Positions 43,060 through 53,395 of a stretch of 64,000 nt of DNA are shown here, one piece after another. Both the position numbers and the translations under genes were made by a program. A model generated the notes under the pieces. The model did not search any database, had not been told where the DNA came from, and worked only from the letters and a program-made list of their open reading frames with translations. Numbering within the stretch: position 1 is the first letter of the stretch; each line of letters begins with the position of its first letter. This stretch comes from Leptospira stimsonii (lineage in GTDB: Bacteria > Spirochaetota > Leptospiria > Leptospirales > Leptospiraceae), in assembly GCF_003545885.1 (NCBI RefSeq), contig NZ_QHCT01000011.1, positions 11,260-75,259 on the forward strand, read 5' to 3'.

Positions 43060-45750
43060 ATGTTTATCCTATTCGACATGCTTGCGAAACGAAGACCCGG
43101 GTTCCATTTATCGATCCTCGCTTTATCGCTTCTGATGACTGTTTTAAATTTATTAAACGTTAGTTGGGAAGTTTATCCTTCGTTTGCTTCCGGAAACGTC
43201 GTAGTTACGACACAACATGCGGGGACCGATGTTCAAAAAGTGGAATCCGATATCACGTTTCCTTTAGAAGAAGCGTTGTCCAGTACGGGCGGAATTTCGG
43301 AAATGCGTTCCGTGACCGAAGCTGGCAAGTCCGAGATCCGATTGAGTTTTGAAAACCCGGACAAAATTCTAAAATATATCGCCGAAATCAGGGAAAAAAT
43401 TGAACGCGTTACCGCAGGTTTTTCAAGAGAGGTTCGTAAACCCATTATCGAATCTTCCGGCTCGGGAGAAAGTCCCGCCTTGATACTCTCGATTCAAAAG
43501 GATGCAGGAGACCCTAGGGAATTGCGCCTATTTGCCGAAAAAAGACTGAAAGCAAAAATCGAGACGAATTCGAATGTGGGGAGAGTCTTATTAGTCGGCG
43601 GAGAATCGTACGAAATACTAATAGCGATCGATCGAGATCGTTTGGAAGCGGAAGGGCTTACGATTGACGACGTGATTCGAAAAATAAAATCGAATCATAC
43701 GTATTCTCTTATCTCTGTTTCCCGTGAAGGAGAAATTCAAAAACCGATTTATTTGAATTCGAAGAAAAAAGAGCCAAGTGATTTTGCGCAAATTCCGCTG
43801 AGTCAAAAAAATCGAGGGAATCTTTTTTTAAGGGACGTAGCTAGGATCGATTATCAAACAAAAGATAAGGAAAACTTCTTTAGAAGGAACGGTAAGGAGG
43901 GTTTAAGTTTATACATTTACCCTTCTTTTCGAGGAAATCTCAGTTATTTAAGTAAAGAAGTGGAAAGTCTTCAAACGGAATTTCAAAAAGACGGAATTCT
44001 TCTTGAGATCATATACGATCGTTATTCCCAGATCCGAAAAGAGCTATTCGACCACTTTCTATTTTCAGGTCTTTTGTTTCTCTTTTCGGTCCTATTTTTT
44101 TTTCGAGACTCTGCGGTTTCCCATTTACTTCGTTTTGTTTCCACAACGATCATTGTTTCGGGAATTTTTCATGCGTGCTTCGGAAGTATTAACGTTCTAC
44201 TTTCGATAGGGGCGAACGTATTTATTCTTCTTTTTTTAATTTTGCCGAATTTCGCTATTCAATTTCCACAAAAACGATTCGGGATTCCCGTTTTTCAAGC
44301 GGTTTGGGCAATCGTTCTTTTCTTTTTGTTTCAAAAAGATTTCGGAATCTTTTTATTTCAAACGGCCTTTGCCAGTATCTGCTTTCTAATCGTTTGGAAT
44401 TTTACGATCCGTCTGAATTTTCATTCCTTTCCTTTCTTAAATCGATTTTCCGAAGCGGATCGTTTTTTCATACTCATTACCAATCCTTGGTGTGATCGCA
44501 TCAAAGTCGCAGGTTTTAAATTTGCTGAGACCGCGCGCATTTACCTGGGGAATACGGCTTTTCTTTCACGCTTTCAAACATTTTACCAAATGATGAAGTT
44601 TCGCTTTAACGAAAACCCGATCTTCGGATGGATTGCGATTTCAATCATTTCTGTTTTAGTCATCGTATTTACGTATAAAAGTTATTCGGTTCGAGTTCAA
44701 AGACAGATTCTTTTGTGTATGGTCGAGTTGCCTTCCGGTACAGGAGTGAAAGCAACGGATACAGTTTCAAAAAAAGTGGAGGCTCTTCTTTTACAGTCCG
44801 ATTCGATCGAGGAGACCGTTGCAAAAGTTGAAAAAGATCATTCTCGAATTCTAATTCGTTTGAAGGACGGTTTTCAGGCAAATTCGGAATTGATCTCAAA
44901 ATTAAAAAAACTCGTCGGCAAACAAAGTCCCGCATTCGTTTTTTTTACGACCGATTCCGATCGGAACTCCGCAGAGGAAAGCACATTTGAAATTTTAGGA
45001 AGCGATCCGAAGACGATTCACGATTTAGTTCAATCCGTTGCAAAACAAGTGACAGCATTTCCGGAAACAGAAGAAGTCGTTTTGCGTTACAAGGGTCCAA
45101 GAGAAGAACTCCTCATGAATGTCGACCCGGGAAAATCCTCTCAATCTCTTTTGGATAGTTCGAAACTCGGGGAAGACTTAAGGCTTACTTTACAAGGAGG
45201 TATCGCGGCAAAGACATTTTCAGACGGAAAAGAGTTCGATGTTCGGGTTCGAGGTTCGGCGGAATTCAGAGGGTCCAAAGATTCTATGGAAAAAATTCAT
45301 GTCCGCAATTCTGAAGGAAAATTCGTTCCTTTAGGAGAAGTCACTTTCGGCCAAGAAGATTTCACTCCAGTAAAAGTCTTTCATAAATACCGTTCACGAT
45401 ATCTTGCGTTTAGCGTAAAATTCAGAGATAAGAGTTCAGGAGATAGAGTCGCTTTAGAAAATCGAATTCTCGCATTTCCACTTCCTTTCGGATATCGAAT
45501 CGAAAAAGCGGAGCAAAAAACTTCTAAAATCTTCGAAACTTTAGGCGATGCGAATGCCGGTTTTTATCTGTTTCTTTTCGTTTTAATCCTTTCGCGCATT
45601 TTCCAAATTGCGAATACCGAAAACCGAATACAAGAAATCGCGCTCTATTTACTCAGAGTTGCTGCGTTGTTTTCATCGATTCGATTTCTTTGCGGCGAAT
45701 GGAAGGCAGACTCTTATCTGTATTTCCTCTCTTTAGGACTTTTTTTATAG
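43060..45750 (+). CDS. RND pump subunit, reduced (relay region lost)
   Basis: An 896-residue RND homologue directly after the complete pump gene. Porter domains are kept (VVTTQHAGTDVQKVESDITF, GRVLLVGGESYEILIAIDRD), but the TM4-equivalent region reads INVLLSIGANVFILLFLILP with no Asp, and the C-terminal membrane part stops after two or three helices, about 120 residues shorter than its neighbour. It keeps an intact frame of high quality, so it is not a pseudogene. It probably forms a mixed trimer with the complete subunit, like MdtB/MdtC, but more extreme. Confidence 0.8.
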   Translation: MFILFDMLAKRRPGFHLSILALSLLMTVLNLLNVSWEVYPSFASGNVVVTTQHAGTDVQKVESDITFPLEEALSSTGGISEMRSVTEAGKSEIRLSFENPDKILKYIAEIREKIERVTAGFSREVRKPIIESSGSGESPALILSIQKDAGDPRELRLFAEKRLKAKIETNSNVGRVLLVGGESYEILIAIDRDRLEAEGLTIDDVIRKIKSNHTYSLISVSREGEIQKPIYLNSKKKEPSDFAQIPLSQKNRGNLFLRDVARIDYQTKDKENFFRRNGKEGLSLYIYPSFRGNLSYLSKEVESLQTEFQKDGILLEIIYDRYSQIRKELFDHFLFSGLLFLFSVLFFFRDSAVSHLLRFVSTTIIVSGIFHACFGSINVLLSIGANVFILLFLILPNFAIQFPQKRFGIPVFQAVWAIVLFFLFQKDFGIFLFQTAFASICFLIVWNFTIRLNFHSFPFLNRFSEADRFFILITNPWCDRIKVAGFKFAETARIYLGNTAFLSRFQTFYQMMKFRFNENPIFGWIAISIISVLVIVFTYKSYSVRVQRQILLCMVELPSGTGVKATDTVSKKVEALLLQSDSIEETVAKVEKDHSRILIRLKDGFQANSELISKLKKLVGKQSPAFVFFTTDSDRNSAEESTFEILGSDPKTIHDLVQSVAKQVTAFPETEEVVLRYKGPREELLMNVDPGKSSQSLLDSSKLGEDLRLTLQGGIAAKTFSDGKEFDVRVRGSAEFRGSKDSMEKIHVRNSEGKFVPLGEVTFGQEDFTPVKVFHKYRSRYLAFSVKFRDKSSGDRVALENRILAFPLPFGYRIEKAEQKTSKIFETLGDANAGFYLFLFVLILSRIFQIANTENRIQEIALYLLRVAALFSSIRFLCGEWKADSYLYFLSLGLFL

Positions 45751-45793
45751 ATAAGGAAAATAGATTCTCCCTAAAAAATATACGCAGTTTCGG

Positions 45794-46921
45794 TTAATCG
45801 GTTTCCACTTTGCGCCCGTTGTAGATAAAGAATTCGGGATTTTGTCCTTTCGGATATTGAAAGTAGTAGACCCGTTTGATCGAGGTCTTGGGTTCCAACA
45901 ACATCGCTTCATAAGGAGCCCGGAAGGTTATAAAGGTCTTGGGATCGAAAGGGACGTATTCGATATGCTGCGGTTGTCCCGTGTGGATTTCGACTCCGGG
46001 AAATTGAGCGGGATCGGAAACTTTCCTTTGCAGTTCCCAGAGACTCGGATAAGGAGCGAATCGAAACGGAGTAACCCAGGCATTGGCGTCCGAAGCATTT
46101 TCGTATTCGACGGTAACCTTGACAAAGTCGTCCTGTTCGGGATGGGTAGGGGTTATCTTATCTTTTCTCGGCGGACCACCTCCGCCGACCACACTTTTAT
46201 AATACGAGTCCACTTTTTGCACGTCTTTGATTTTTGTTTTCAGAACATAGGTTCCGTAATCCAAAGGCGCGGTTTTTACCACTTCGTAATCGGCAATAAT
46301 TTCATCCGAAAGCTTGGAAACTAAACGAGGATCCTGCATTACCGTTCGGACGGATTTATATATATTGGGGTCGATCACCGTTCCTTTCGGGTTGAGCCAA
46401 TAAAACGGCAGTATTAAGATTTGGGTCCAGGTTTGCGCATAGATCGCATTTTCAGAAATCGAAGAAATCTTTTCCGAAATTCCGTTATTATCATAAAGTT
46501 CCGCATCGAGCTTGAAGTCCCGAGTGTTGACGGTCGGGATTATGAACGCGGTCAGAATCGAAGCGTAGAAAGTCCAGTTGATCCAAGACGCGAATCTGGA
46601 AAGGCGAAGAACCAATACGTTTTTTAGATTTCCTACCGGTTTCGCATAACTTTCTGTAGAATGAACTGCAATCAATTTGAGTCTGGGATGTTCGGCAAAT
46701 TCTTCCTTTAGGTCATCGCTGATACTCAATTCCGTGAACGATCCGCGCGCGTATCCGAGAGGCGTGGATTCGTAGATTACGATGACTCCGAGTTTCGGAC
46801 CGTTTCCGGAAAGAGAGGGGATCTGAAAGTCGTCCCTTATTGAATTTCTATAGATTGTTATGCAGGAAAACGATAGGAACAAAGGAAGAGTCAGGACCGT
46901 TATGCATCGCTTGAGTACCAT
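45794..46921 (-). CDS. Lipoprotein, unknown function
   Basis: A 375-residue lipoprotein with lipobox LSFSC at residues 16 to 20. KLGVIVIYESTPLGYARGSF follows, later an interface-like SWINWTFYASILTAFIIPT region. Most of the C-terminal half is beta-rich (VTVEYENASDANAWVTPFRF). Convergent with the exporter operon. No named family recognised. Confidence 0.65.
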   Translation of the reverse strand: MVLKRCITVLTLPLFLSFSCITIYRNSIRDDFQIPSLSGNGPKLGVIVIYESTPLGYARGSFTELSISDDLKEEFAEHPRLKLIAVHSTESYAKPVGNLKNVLVLRLSRFASWINWTFYASILTAFIIPTVNTRDFKLDAELYDNNGISEKISSISENAIYAQTWTQILILPFYWLNPKGTVIDPNIYKSVRTVMQDPRLVSKLSDEIIADYEVVKTAPLDYGTYVLKTKIKDVQKVDSYYKSVVGGGGPPRKDKITPTHPEQDDFVKVTVEYENASDANAWVTPFRFAPYPSLWELQRKVSDPAQFPGVEIHTGQPQHIEYVPFDPKTFITFRAPYEAMLLEPKTSIKRVYYFQYPKGQNPEFFIYNGRKVETD

Positions 46922-47108
46922 TGTTTATTCCTTATTGCAAGAGTTTGATTCCGAGTGATTGATTTATTATTAAAACTAATAGGAGAGGGTTTGTTTTTTA
47001 ATAAAAAGAATTTCCGGCTTTTTTATTTCCGATTTATTTTTTAGTTGTGTCAATTCTAATTGTGATATTATTTTGACAAAAACATCACAGAGATTGGATG
47101 GATTTCTT

Positions 47109-50100
47109 ATGTCGAATGCGGTAAAGAAGCGATGTCAACGGTTCATTATTTTCCTTTTTGGATTCATTATTTTTTTTAGTCATGAAAAATCCAGACTTTT
47201 TGCGCAGCCAGTCGGCCCAATCGACTTAAATACGGGTAGTTATCAGGCAAACGACTGGAATTCGCTTTTCGAACAAGCGTTTCATCTTTCGAGTGTCACT
47301 TCCTGGGATCAATTAGTGAATCAGCAGTTTGTCTCCTTTAAGGCTGATTGGGAGACGCAAGCAAACATTGAATTTACAAATATTCTTTCCACGGTTACAC
47401 AAACCGACGGCGTTGTCGGCAATCAGGCATATATCGACTACGTTACCAATTACTTGAATCTTGAAAAGGAAGACGCGGCGAAGAACTGGGAGGCGTTGGC
47501 GTCAGCGCGTATTCAGGAAGAACGAAATTATTTTCTTGCGAGTCTACAAGGGACACAGGTGGACGCGTTAGGCAACACCATCCCGAATCCTTCCAATGGA
47601 AGCACCTCTCAGGCGTTGGAGGAATGGAACTCCAATTTTCAACAGAATGTGCAGGTAGGCCTTTACGAATTTCAAACCGCACTCACCAATCTTCAGACGA
47701 CCTTTCAATCGATGTGGAACTCCATTTCCTCAACGGACGCCGAGTTTGCCGCCAACCTTCAGCAGATAGAAGCGTTTGAGTCTCAAGTCCGCAGTACCGT
47801 GCAGTCGAATAACAACGGTTTAAAAGCGTATCTGTTACAACAATCGCTTTTGCATAATCGGAATTCAGCGGGGGTATCGCTACTTGGGGATTTTAGTACT
47901 CTTACAAATGCGGAACTCTTGACCGCATACAATAGCATCGATGAGACGAAGCTAAATGCGGCAGGGAGACGATTGAAGGATTTGATCGACGATTTAAGTG
48001 CGGCCTTGGATCCAACTCAACCTGCGTCGCTTACGGATATTGCCGATACGATGCAGGATTATCTGCAAGAGCAACAGCAATATGCAACCACTACCGCGCA
48101 AGGGTATCGGGACGTGGAGTATGATCTTTGGTCTTACGGTGACGGAACTCTGCACAATTTTTCTCTTAACGGTTTTACAACTACTACATGGAACGATCCC
48201 GTTGCAGTTTTGGCAAAAAATTATATCGATAATCCTACAACCGCGAATTATACAGCTTTACTTGCTCAATTAAGCGGCCTATTAGGAAATCCTAATTTGG
48301 TCGTGAGCGACGTAAGTAATGTAGATTTAGTCGCTAATTCTACTTCGGATTATGTAAATCATTATCTCGCTTTTAATTCTGATGTGGGAACTCCGTTTTT
48401 AGGTTTGGGCGGATCTTATCGTTCCGATGGAACAGGATTTTGGACGTTTCAAGGTCTTTATTGGGCTGGGTGGGCAGGTGTTTTCTGGTCGTATACAGAA
48501 ACATATGCGGAAAACAATGTTTACTTCCAAGGAAATGTTCAGGTTCACGATTTAGCGGCTCAGAATAACGCGCAGCTTTACGAAGGATACAGGGACGAGT
48601 TGAACGGGAAGTTCAACCTGTGGCAGGGGACGCTTTTGCCCGCGATTCAGAACTGGGAGCAACAGGTAACCGATTACAAGGCACGTTATACGGAATGGCA
48701 GGCTAAAAAAGTAGAGTTACAGGCGAATTTACAAACGCAGTATCAATCGCAGTCTGCGGAACTTTTTCAAAATCGTGATAGCTGGTTAACGGAACTATCG
48801 AATCTGAATGCGGACGCTAATTCAGTTGCGAATAACGCACCGTTGCCGGCTTTTTCGACGAACGTAAACACGAATTCTTTGACATCAATCTCTCAACAGA
48901 TCAGCCAGTTTCAGAATACGGAATTACCGAATGCAAACGTAATCAATCAGTTTGCCACCAATCTCCAACAGGCGGTCAACGGCGCGTATAACCTGAGTTT
49001 GATCGAGGCGAATCAGATTGCGGCCTTACAAAGTCAGAAGGAAGCGCTTGAAAGTCTTGTGCAGAATTTAGAAAAACAAAGAGAAATGAAGGATGAGGTT
49101 CCGGATGACGTTTTGGCGAAGTTTACCGGAAAAAACTCCAATGGAGACGATTCCAATGCTCCGGACGCCGGTATGTGCATGGGGAGCAAATATAAATCGA
49201 ACCAATCCGCTTGCGATGCGATTCAAAACGACGATCGGTATTTTCAAAATAAATATAAGAACGTTTATGCGGACTCGGCAGGCAATATACATGTAGTTTA
49301 TGAAGAGAAATCGGGAGTTGCCACTTTAGAAGACGGAAAAGATGCGACGGATTTTGCAAGCTATCATTTGGAAACGAAAACGTCGGATCGAGTGATTGGG
49401 AATGCGGGGACGGTTAAACTTGCAGATACGAGCAAGTTAGGCGGAATTTTCAATTCGAATTGGCTGTCGGAATCGAAGGAAGACGAGTTTGTGTCGTATA
49501 TGAACCAATCAAACGCAAATCGAACGAAGGATTATCTCAACGACAAGTTTATCGATTCCATTTCCGCCAATATGCAAAATTTGGACAAGGTAGAAAATCA
49601 GAATAGCATCCTTGCTCAAAAAAGTGCCATAGCCCAAGTGAATTTTCATAAAACCGCGTCGAGTCTGGTTCAAGCAATGATCGGAGGCACGTCCGGGACT
49701 GCGTGGGCGAAACAACAGATAAAGGATATGACCGTTTCTGCGGTTTCGAAGGCGATTTCTAAAGCGTTCCCAAATATATCGCCTGATTTGGTTGCGGCTT
49801 GGCTTGGGAATCACGAGAACGAGAAAGCGCGTAAAAAAGCGGAACAGCAGATGCAGACCCGAACGATTATAACCGCCGGTGTGATTGGGGCAGGATTCAC
49901 GGTTCTTGGACCACTCGCGATTACAGGCACAGGTCTGTCTGCCGGTGCTTTAGGAACGTTTGCCGCAACCGGAGCCGCTTCCGGAATCATTACTGCTTCC
50001 GCTTTAACTTATGTGCCTGGTTTGAAAGAGATAGGAAAGCCGCTCGGAACGATTATGAATAACGCGACGTCGGAATTACTTGTCGGAACAACGAAATTGT

Positions 50101-53100
50101 TGACCTCTTCGGATTTGGCTTACGGCGCTGCTAATCTGGGTCTTGTATCAAAGGATACATTAAAACATTATAATACCGAAGGAATTGAAGCCGCCGAATA
50201 TGTCAGAGGCAAGGACTTAAAGGCGATTCTTGCGACAGGCGATTTACAAGCACAATACAAGGCCGCGATAAAGGACGGTATGTATTTGAAGGTCTCGGAA
50301 ATTGTTGCGGCGGGAAGTGGGGGGACGATCGATCCTAAATTGCTGTCGGCACTATGGCAAGAACAGGATCGAAGGATTGCGGCAAACAAAGCTGAGAGGG
50401 AGCAACAACAGCAGATGCTTTCTACAGCAGTTTCCATCGCCGCGGCGATTGCGATGCAGTTTGTTCCCGGACCCGGTAACGTAGCCGGGGCAAGTCTAAT
50501 TTCCCAAGTGGGAAATTATTTTAGCTCCGTAAAAGGAATGATTGCGATTGCAAACGCTACCGTGCAGGGAGCAATCGCTTCCAGACATGGGAATATGAAC
50601 GAAGTATTTGCCGGTGTAACGAACGGATTGTTGCTTGGGGCAACCGGTCCCGGCGGACTTGCGGGATACATCAGCTATACACCCCCTCAGAATATCAACA
50701 CGTTAGGCGGATTGATCGACCGAGGGATGAACGGAGCGCAGGCTAACGGATGGGGAGGCGGTTTTGCGTTAGGCAGTTCGGCGTTGAACGGAGGGATCTC
50801 TTTCGCTCCGGGGAGCGGGTTTAATCTGAACGTAGGGGGCAAGATCTTTGATACAGCCGGGTTTTACAACTTAAGCTACAACTTGCAGAGCGGACATACG
50901 AGCGGTAGCGTTGGAATGGGTCAGGAATATGGAACGAACGTAGGAGTTAGCTTTAGCACAGACCACAGCCAACCGCCCGGGATCTTTGCCGGATACGGTT
51001 GCGATGTAAATGGAACGAATTGCGGAGGCGGGAAGAATGCGTTAGGTGCAGGCGGTTCAATTACACTCACAGCGGATGGAAATATCACGTTTGGTGCGGA
51101 CGTCTTAGGGAACCAAGCCGCAAGCATCTCTTATAACGTGAATACGGGAAGTTGGAGCGGTGTTCAGGTAAGCAACACTTGGGCTCAGGACTTTAACTAT
51201 ATGAACGCGCAACAGGTGATGGATGCGAAGATCAAGGCACAAGATGCCCTTAGATCGAGCAAGGAACTGGATGTTGCGAGCGATCTGAATATCATCAACA
51301 AGAGCGAATATCTAAAAGGTCTTGCAAGCCAGATGGGTTTGAGTCCGGAGAAGTTTGCCGAAGCGATGACACAACTTTCGAGCGATCTAAAGAACGGTAA
51401 GTTAGACGGTCCGCAGTTGGATGCAGCGATTAAACTTGCAAACGACGTAATGGGACTCATCCACAACGAAGCATATCCCGATCCGACTAAGGCTACACCG
51501 AATACGGCGTTACAAGATGCAATCCATGATTCACCTGCCGTATATGGGACCGCGAATACTTCGAACACTTCCAATAGCGTATTGAATCAGTTTTTGGGTC
51601 AGGCGAATATCTATCTAAATAACTTAGTAGGGAACGCGTTTGGAGAGTTTTCGTATGTGGATTCGAACGGTAACTTAGTCTTCCAGCAGTGTTTTGTCGC
51701 GGGGACTTTGGTTCATACAAAGAGGGGACTTGTTCCGATCGAGACGATTCAGGTAGGGGATGAGGTTCTTTCTTACAACGAATCCGGCGAAACAACGGAA
51801 TACAACCGAGTGTTGAAGACATATATTCGAGAGGCAGAGAGTATTTACAGACTAACTTACGAAAACGGAAGAGTAATCGAGACAACAGCGAGCCATCCGT
51901 TCCAAATTGCGAACAAAGGCTGGGTAGAAGTGAAGGACTTGAAAGTCGGAGACAGATCGATCCTTTCGAACGACGAGACACTTGGAATTACTTCGATTAC
52001 TATCGAAGGAAGACAAGAGACCGTTTACAACTTAAAGGTAGAGAATGCTCACACGTATTACGTAACGGAAGATGCGATTCTGGTTCACAACGCGAATTAC
52101 AATGAGAATGCGGTTCTTGGAGTAACCGAGTTTATGAGGAGAGCCGCGACGATCGACGAGGCCACGAAGAAGCAGGTTACGGAACTTAGTTATCTTGAGA
52201 AGACGAAGGCCGGCTTTATCGACCAGATCGGTGCGTTGAAAAACGATCCGAACAGCAAAGAATTGGTTGAGAATATCAAGAAGACAGTAGATCAGTTGAA
52301 CAAAAAGATTCAAGATACACGAAACTATATCGTTACAACATTTACTAAAGCTGCTGATGCTTCTAAAAACGCCAATGGGGAATATACGGGAGTATTTGCT
52401 GTATTGAATCGAGATCCGGTATTGAAGTATGCTACAACCTCAATTTCAACTGATTCTATCAAGAACGTTACGAAGGATGTATTGACTGCGAATCAAATTG
52501 AACGTGTGAAGAATTATCTACTCGCGGGTGGAGATTTATTATTGCCTAAGAATCTAACGAAGGCCGAAGTAGAAGCGATTGCGGAGAGAACGTTTGCTAA
52601 TATAACTTTTGATCCGAGTTGGTCTGTAGAAAGGAAGAGAGCGGAAGTGGAAAAGCTTACCTCTGTTTTATTTGGGGCTCAGAGCGGCAATCAAGGCACA
52701 GCAATTCAGCTTACTATGATTATGCAGGCGATTAAGGAAAGTGCCGACTTTAAAAAGGACTCTTTCAAACCTGCCGCTAACTTGACTCCGGAGCAGTTAA
52801 AGAACTTTAACGAAGTAAGAGATTGGATTTTTAGTCCGAACCGCTCGGAAAGTGATGCGGCGGCCATATCCGCTGCAACCTGCCGGATCTATGCAAACTG
52901 GATGCAAGGAGTAGCGGAAGGGAAGACGAATGTAAGCTTTGCAGAATTTTACACTTACAAAGTTAAAACAGGCGATCTTGCACTTGCAGGCAATCCAAAA
53001 GCGCCTGTAGTGGATGGCGGGCATACCCCAGGTTATATGGCAAGCTACGGAAATCCGGTAGTGACTGAAAATGATTTTGGTAATATTTCTATGAATGCAA

Positions 53101-53366
53101 ATGGTTCGTTGCAAGGATTTTCGAACCCGATACCTGTTGACGATCTTAAAAGCAAATTGGATTCGTTTGCGCCGGGCAAGGTGATTCAAGTTTGGGATGA
53201 CGCCAGCGGTGTTGCCGGTCCGAATCATTTCTGCTTGTGGATGAAACAAGAAGATGGATCTTGGGTGAATATGAATCATACAGGTGGAGTTTCTGGTGGC
53301 GGTACAAAATATAATGAAGTAATAAGCATCAATAATAGTGTTAAGGTTTACAAGATATACTATTGA
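47109..53366 (+). CDS. Giant secreted protein with Hint domain and C-terminal effector
   Basis: A 2,085-residue protein from the ATG at 47109 (a TTG at 47073 adds 12 residues; the ATG starts the signal peptide, with FIIFLFGFIIFFSH). Residues about 40 to 900 are long helical and coiled; residues 918 to 975 and 1,110 to 1,140 are hydrophobic; about 1,230 to 1,400 is Gly/Ser/Asn-rich. A Hint domain runs from Cys1528 (CFVAGTLVHTKRGLVPIE) through TTASHPFQIA to a VHN motif ending at Asn1661. The last 424 residues are a distinct domain with Cys1925 (AATCRIYANWM) and His2040 (GPNHFCLWM), a possible papain-like pair. From memory it resembles Leptospira TIGR04388 proteins. Likely a polymorphic toxin. 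Confidence 0.75.
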   Translation: MSNAVKKRCQRFIIFLFGFIIFFSHEKSRLFAQPVGPIDLNTGSYQANDWNSLFEQAFHLSSVTSWDQLVNQQFVSFKADWETQANIEFTNILSTVTQTDGVVGNQAYIDYVTNYLNLEKEDAAKNWEALASARIQEERNYFLASLQGTQVDALGNTIPNPSNGSTSQALEEWNSNFQQNVQVGLYEFQTALTNLQTTFQSMWNSISSTDAEFAANLQQIEAFESQVRSTVQSNNNGLKAYLLQQSLLHNRNSAGVSLLGDFSTLTNAELLTAYNSIDETKLNAAGRRLKDLIDDLSAALDPTQPASLTDIADTMQDYLQEQQQYATTTAQGYRDVEYDLWSYGDGTLHNFSLNGFTTTTWNDPVAVLAKNYIDNPTTANYTALLAQLSGLLGNPNLVVSDVSNVDLVANSTSDYVNHYLAFNSDVGTPFLGLGGSYRSDGTGFWTFQGLYWAGWAGVFWSYTETYAENNVYFQGNVQVHDLAAQNNAQLYEGYRDELNGKFNLWQGTLLPAIQNWEQQVTDYKARYTEWQAKKVELQANLQTQYQSQSAELFQNRDSWLTELSNLNADANSVANNAPLPAFSTNVNTNSLTSISQQISQFQNTELPNANVINQFATNLQQAVNGAYNLSLIEANQIAALQSQKEALESLVQNLEKQREMKDEVPDDVLAKFTGKNSNGDDSNAPDAGMCMGSKYKSNQSACDAIQNDDRYFQNKYKNVYADSAGNIHVVYEEKSGVATLEDGKDATDFASYHLETKTSDRVIGNAGTVKLADTSKLGGIFNSNWLSESKEDEFVSYMNQSNANRTKDYLNDKFIDSISANMQNLDKVENQNSILAQKSAIAQVNFHKTASSLVQAMIGGTSGTAWAKQQIKDMTVSAVSKAISKAFPNISPDLVAAWLGNHENEKARKKAEQQMQTRTIITAGVIGAGFTVLGPLAITGTGLSAGALGTFAATGAASGIITASALTYVPGLKEIGKPLGTIMNNATSELLVGTTKLLTSSDLAYGAANLGLVSKDTLKHYNTEGIEAAEYVRGKDLKAILATGDLQAQYKAAIKDGMYLKVSEIVAAGSGGTIDPKLLSALWQEQDRRIAANKAEREQQQQMLSTAVSIAAAIAMQFVPGPGNVAGASLISQVGNYFSSVKGMIAIANATVQGAIASRHGNMNEVFAGVTNGLLLGATGPGGLAGYISYTPPQNINTLGGLIDRGMNGAQANGWGGGFALGSSALNGGISFAPGSGFNLNVGGKIFDTAGFYNLSYNLQSGHTSGSVGMGQEYGTNVGVSFSTDHSQPPGIFAGYGCDVNGTNCGGGKNALGAGGSITLTADGNITFGADVLGNQAASISYNVNTGSWSGVQVSNTWAQDFNYMNAQQVMDAKIKAQDALRSSKELDVASDLNIINKSEYLKGLASQMGLSPEKFAEAMTQLSSDLKNGKLDGPQLDAAIKLANDVMGLIHNEAYPDPTKATPNTALQDAIHDSPAVYGTANTSNTSNSVLNQFLGQANIYLNNLVGNAFGEFSYVDSNGNLVFQQCFVAGTLVHTKRGLVPIETIQVGDEVLSYNESGETTEYNRVLKTYIREAESIYRLTYENGRVIETTASHPFQIANKGWVEVKDLKVGDRSILSNDETLGITSITIEGRQETVYNLKVENAHTYYVTEDAILVHNANYNENAVLGVTEFMRRAATIDEATKKQVTELSYLEKTKAGFIDQIGALKNDPNSKELVENIKKTVDQLNKKIQDTRNYIVTTFTKAADASKNANGEYTGVFAVLNRDPVLKYATTSISTDSIKNVTKDVLTANQIERVKNYLLAGGDLLLPKNLTKAEVEAIAERTFANITFDPSWSVERKRAEVEKLTSVLFGAQSGNQGTAIQLTMIMQAIKESADFKKDSFKPAANLTPEQLKNFNEVRDWIFSPNRSESDAAAISAATCRIYANWMQGVAEGKTNVSFAEFYTYKVKTGDLALAGNPKAPVVDGGHTPGYMASYGNPVVTENDFGNISMNANGSLQGFSNPIPVDDLKSKLDSFAPGKVIQVWDDASGVAGPNHFCLWMKQEDGSWVNMNHTGGVSGGGTKYNEVISINNSVKVYKIYY

Positions 53367-53395
53367 GTTTTAATATTCAAAAAGGAGCAAAAGAT

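Noticed and set aside
50168..50437. Minus-strand frame inside the giant secreted protein gene
   Set aside because: Shadow of the coding strand; similar shadows occur along the whole gene.
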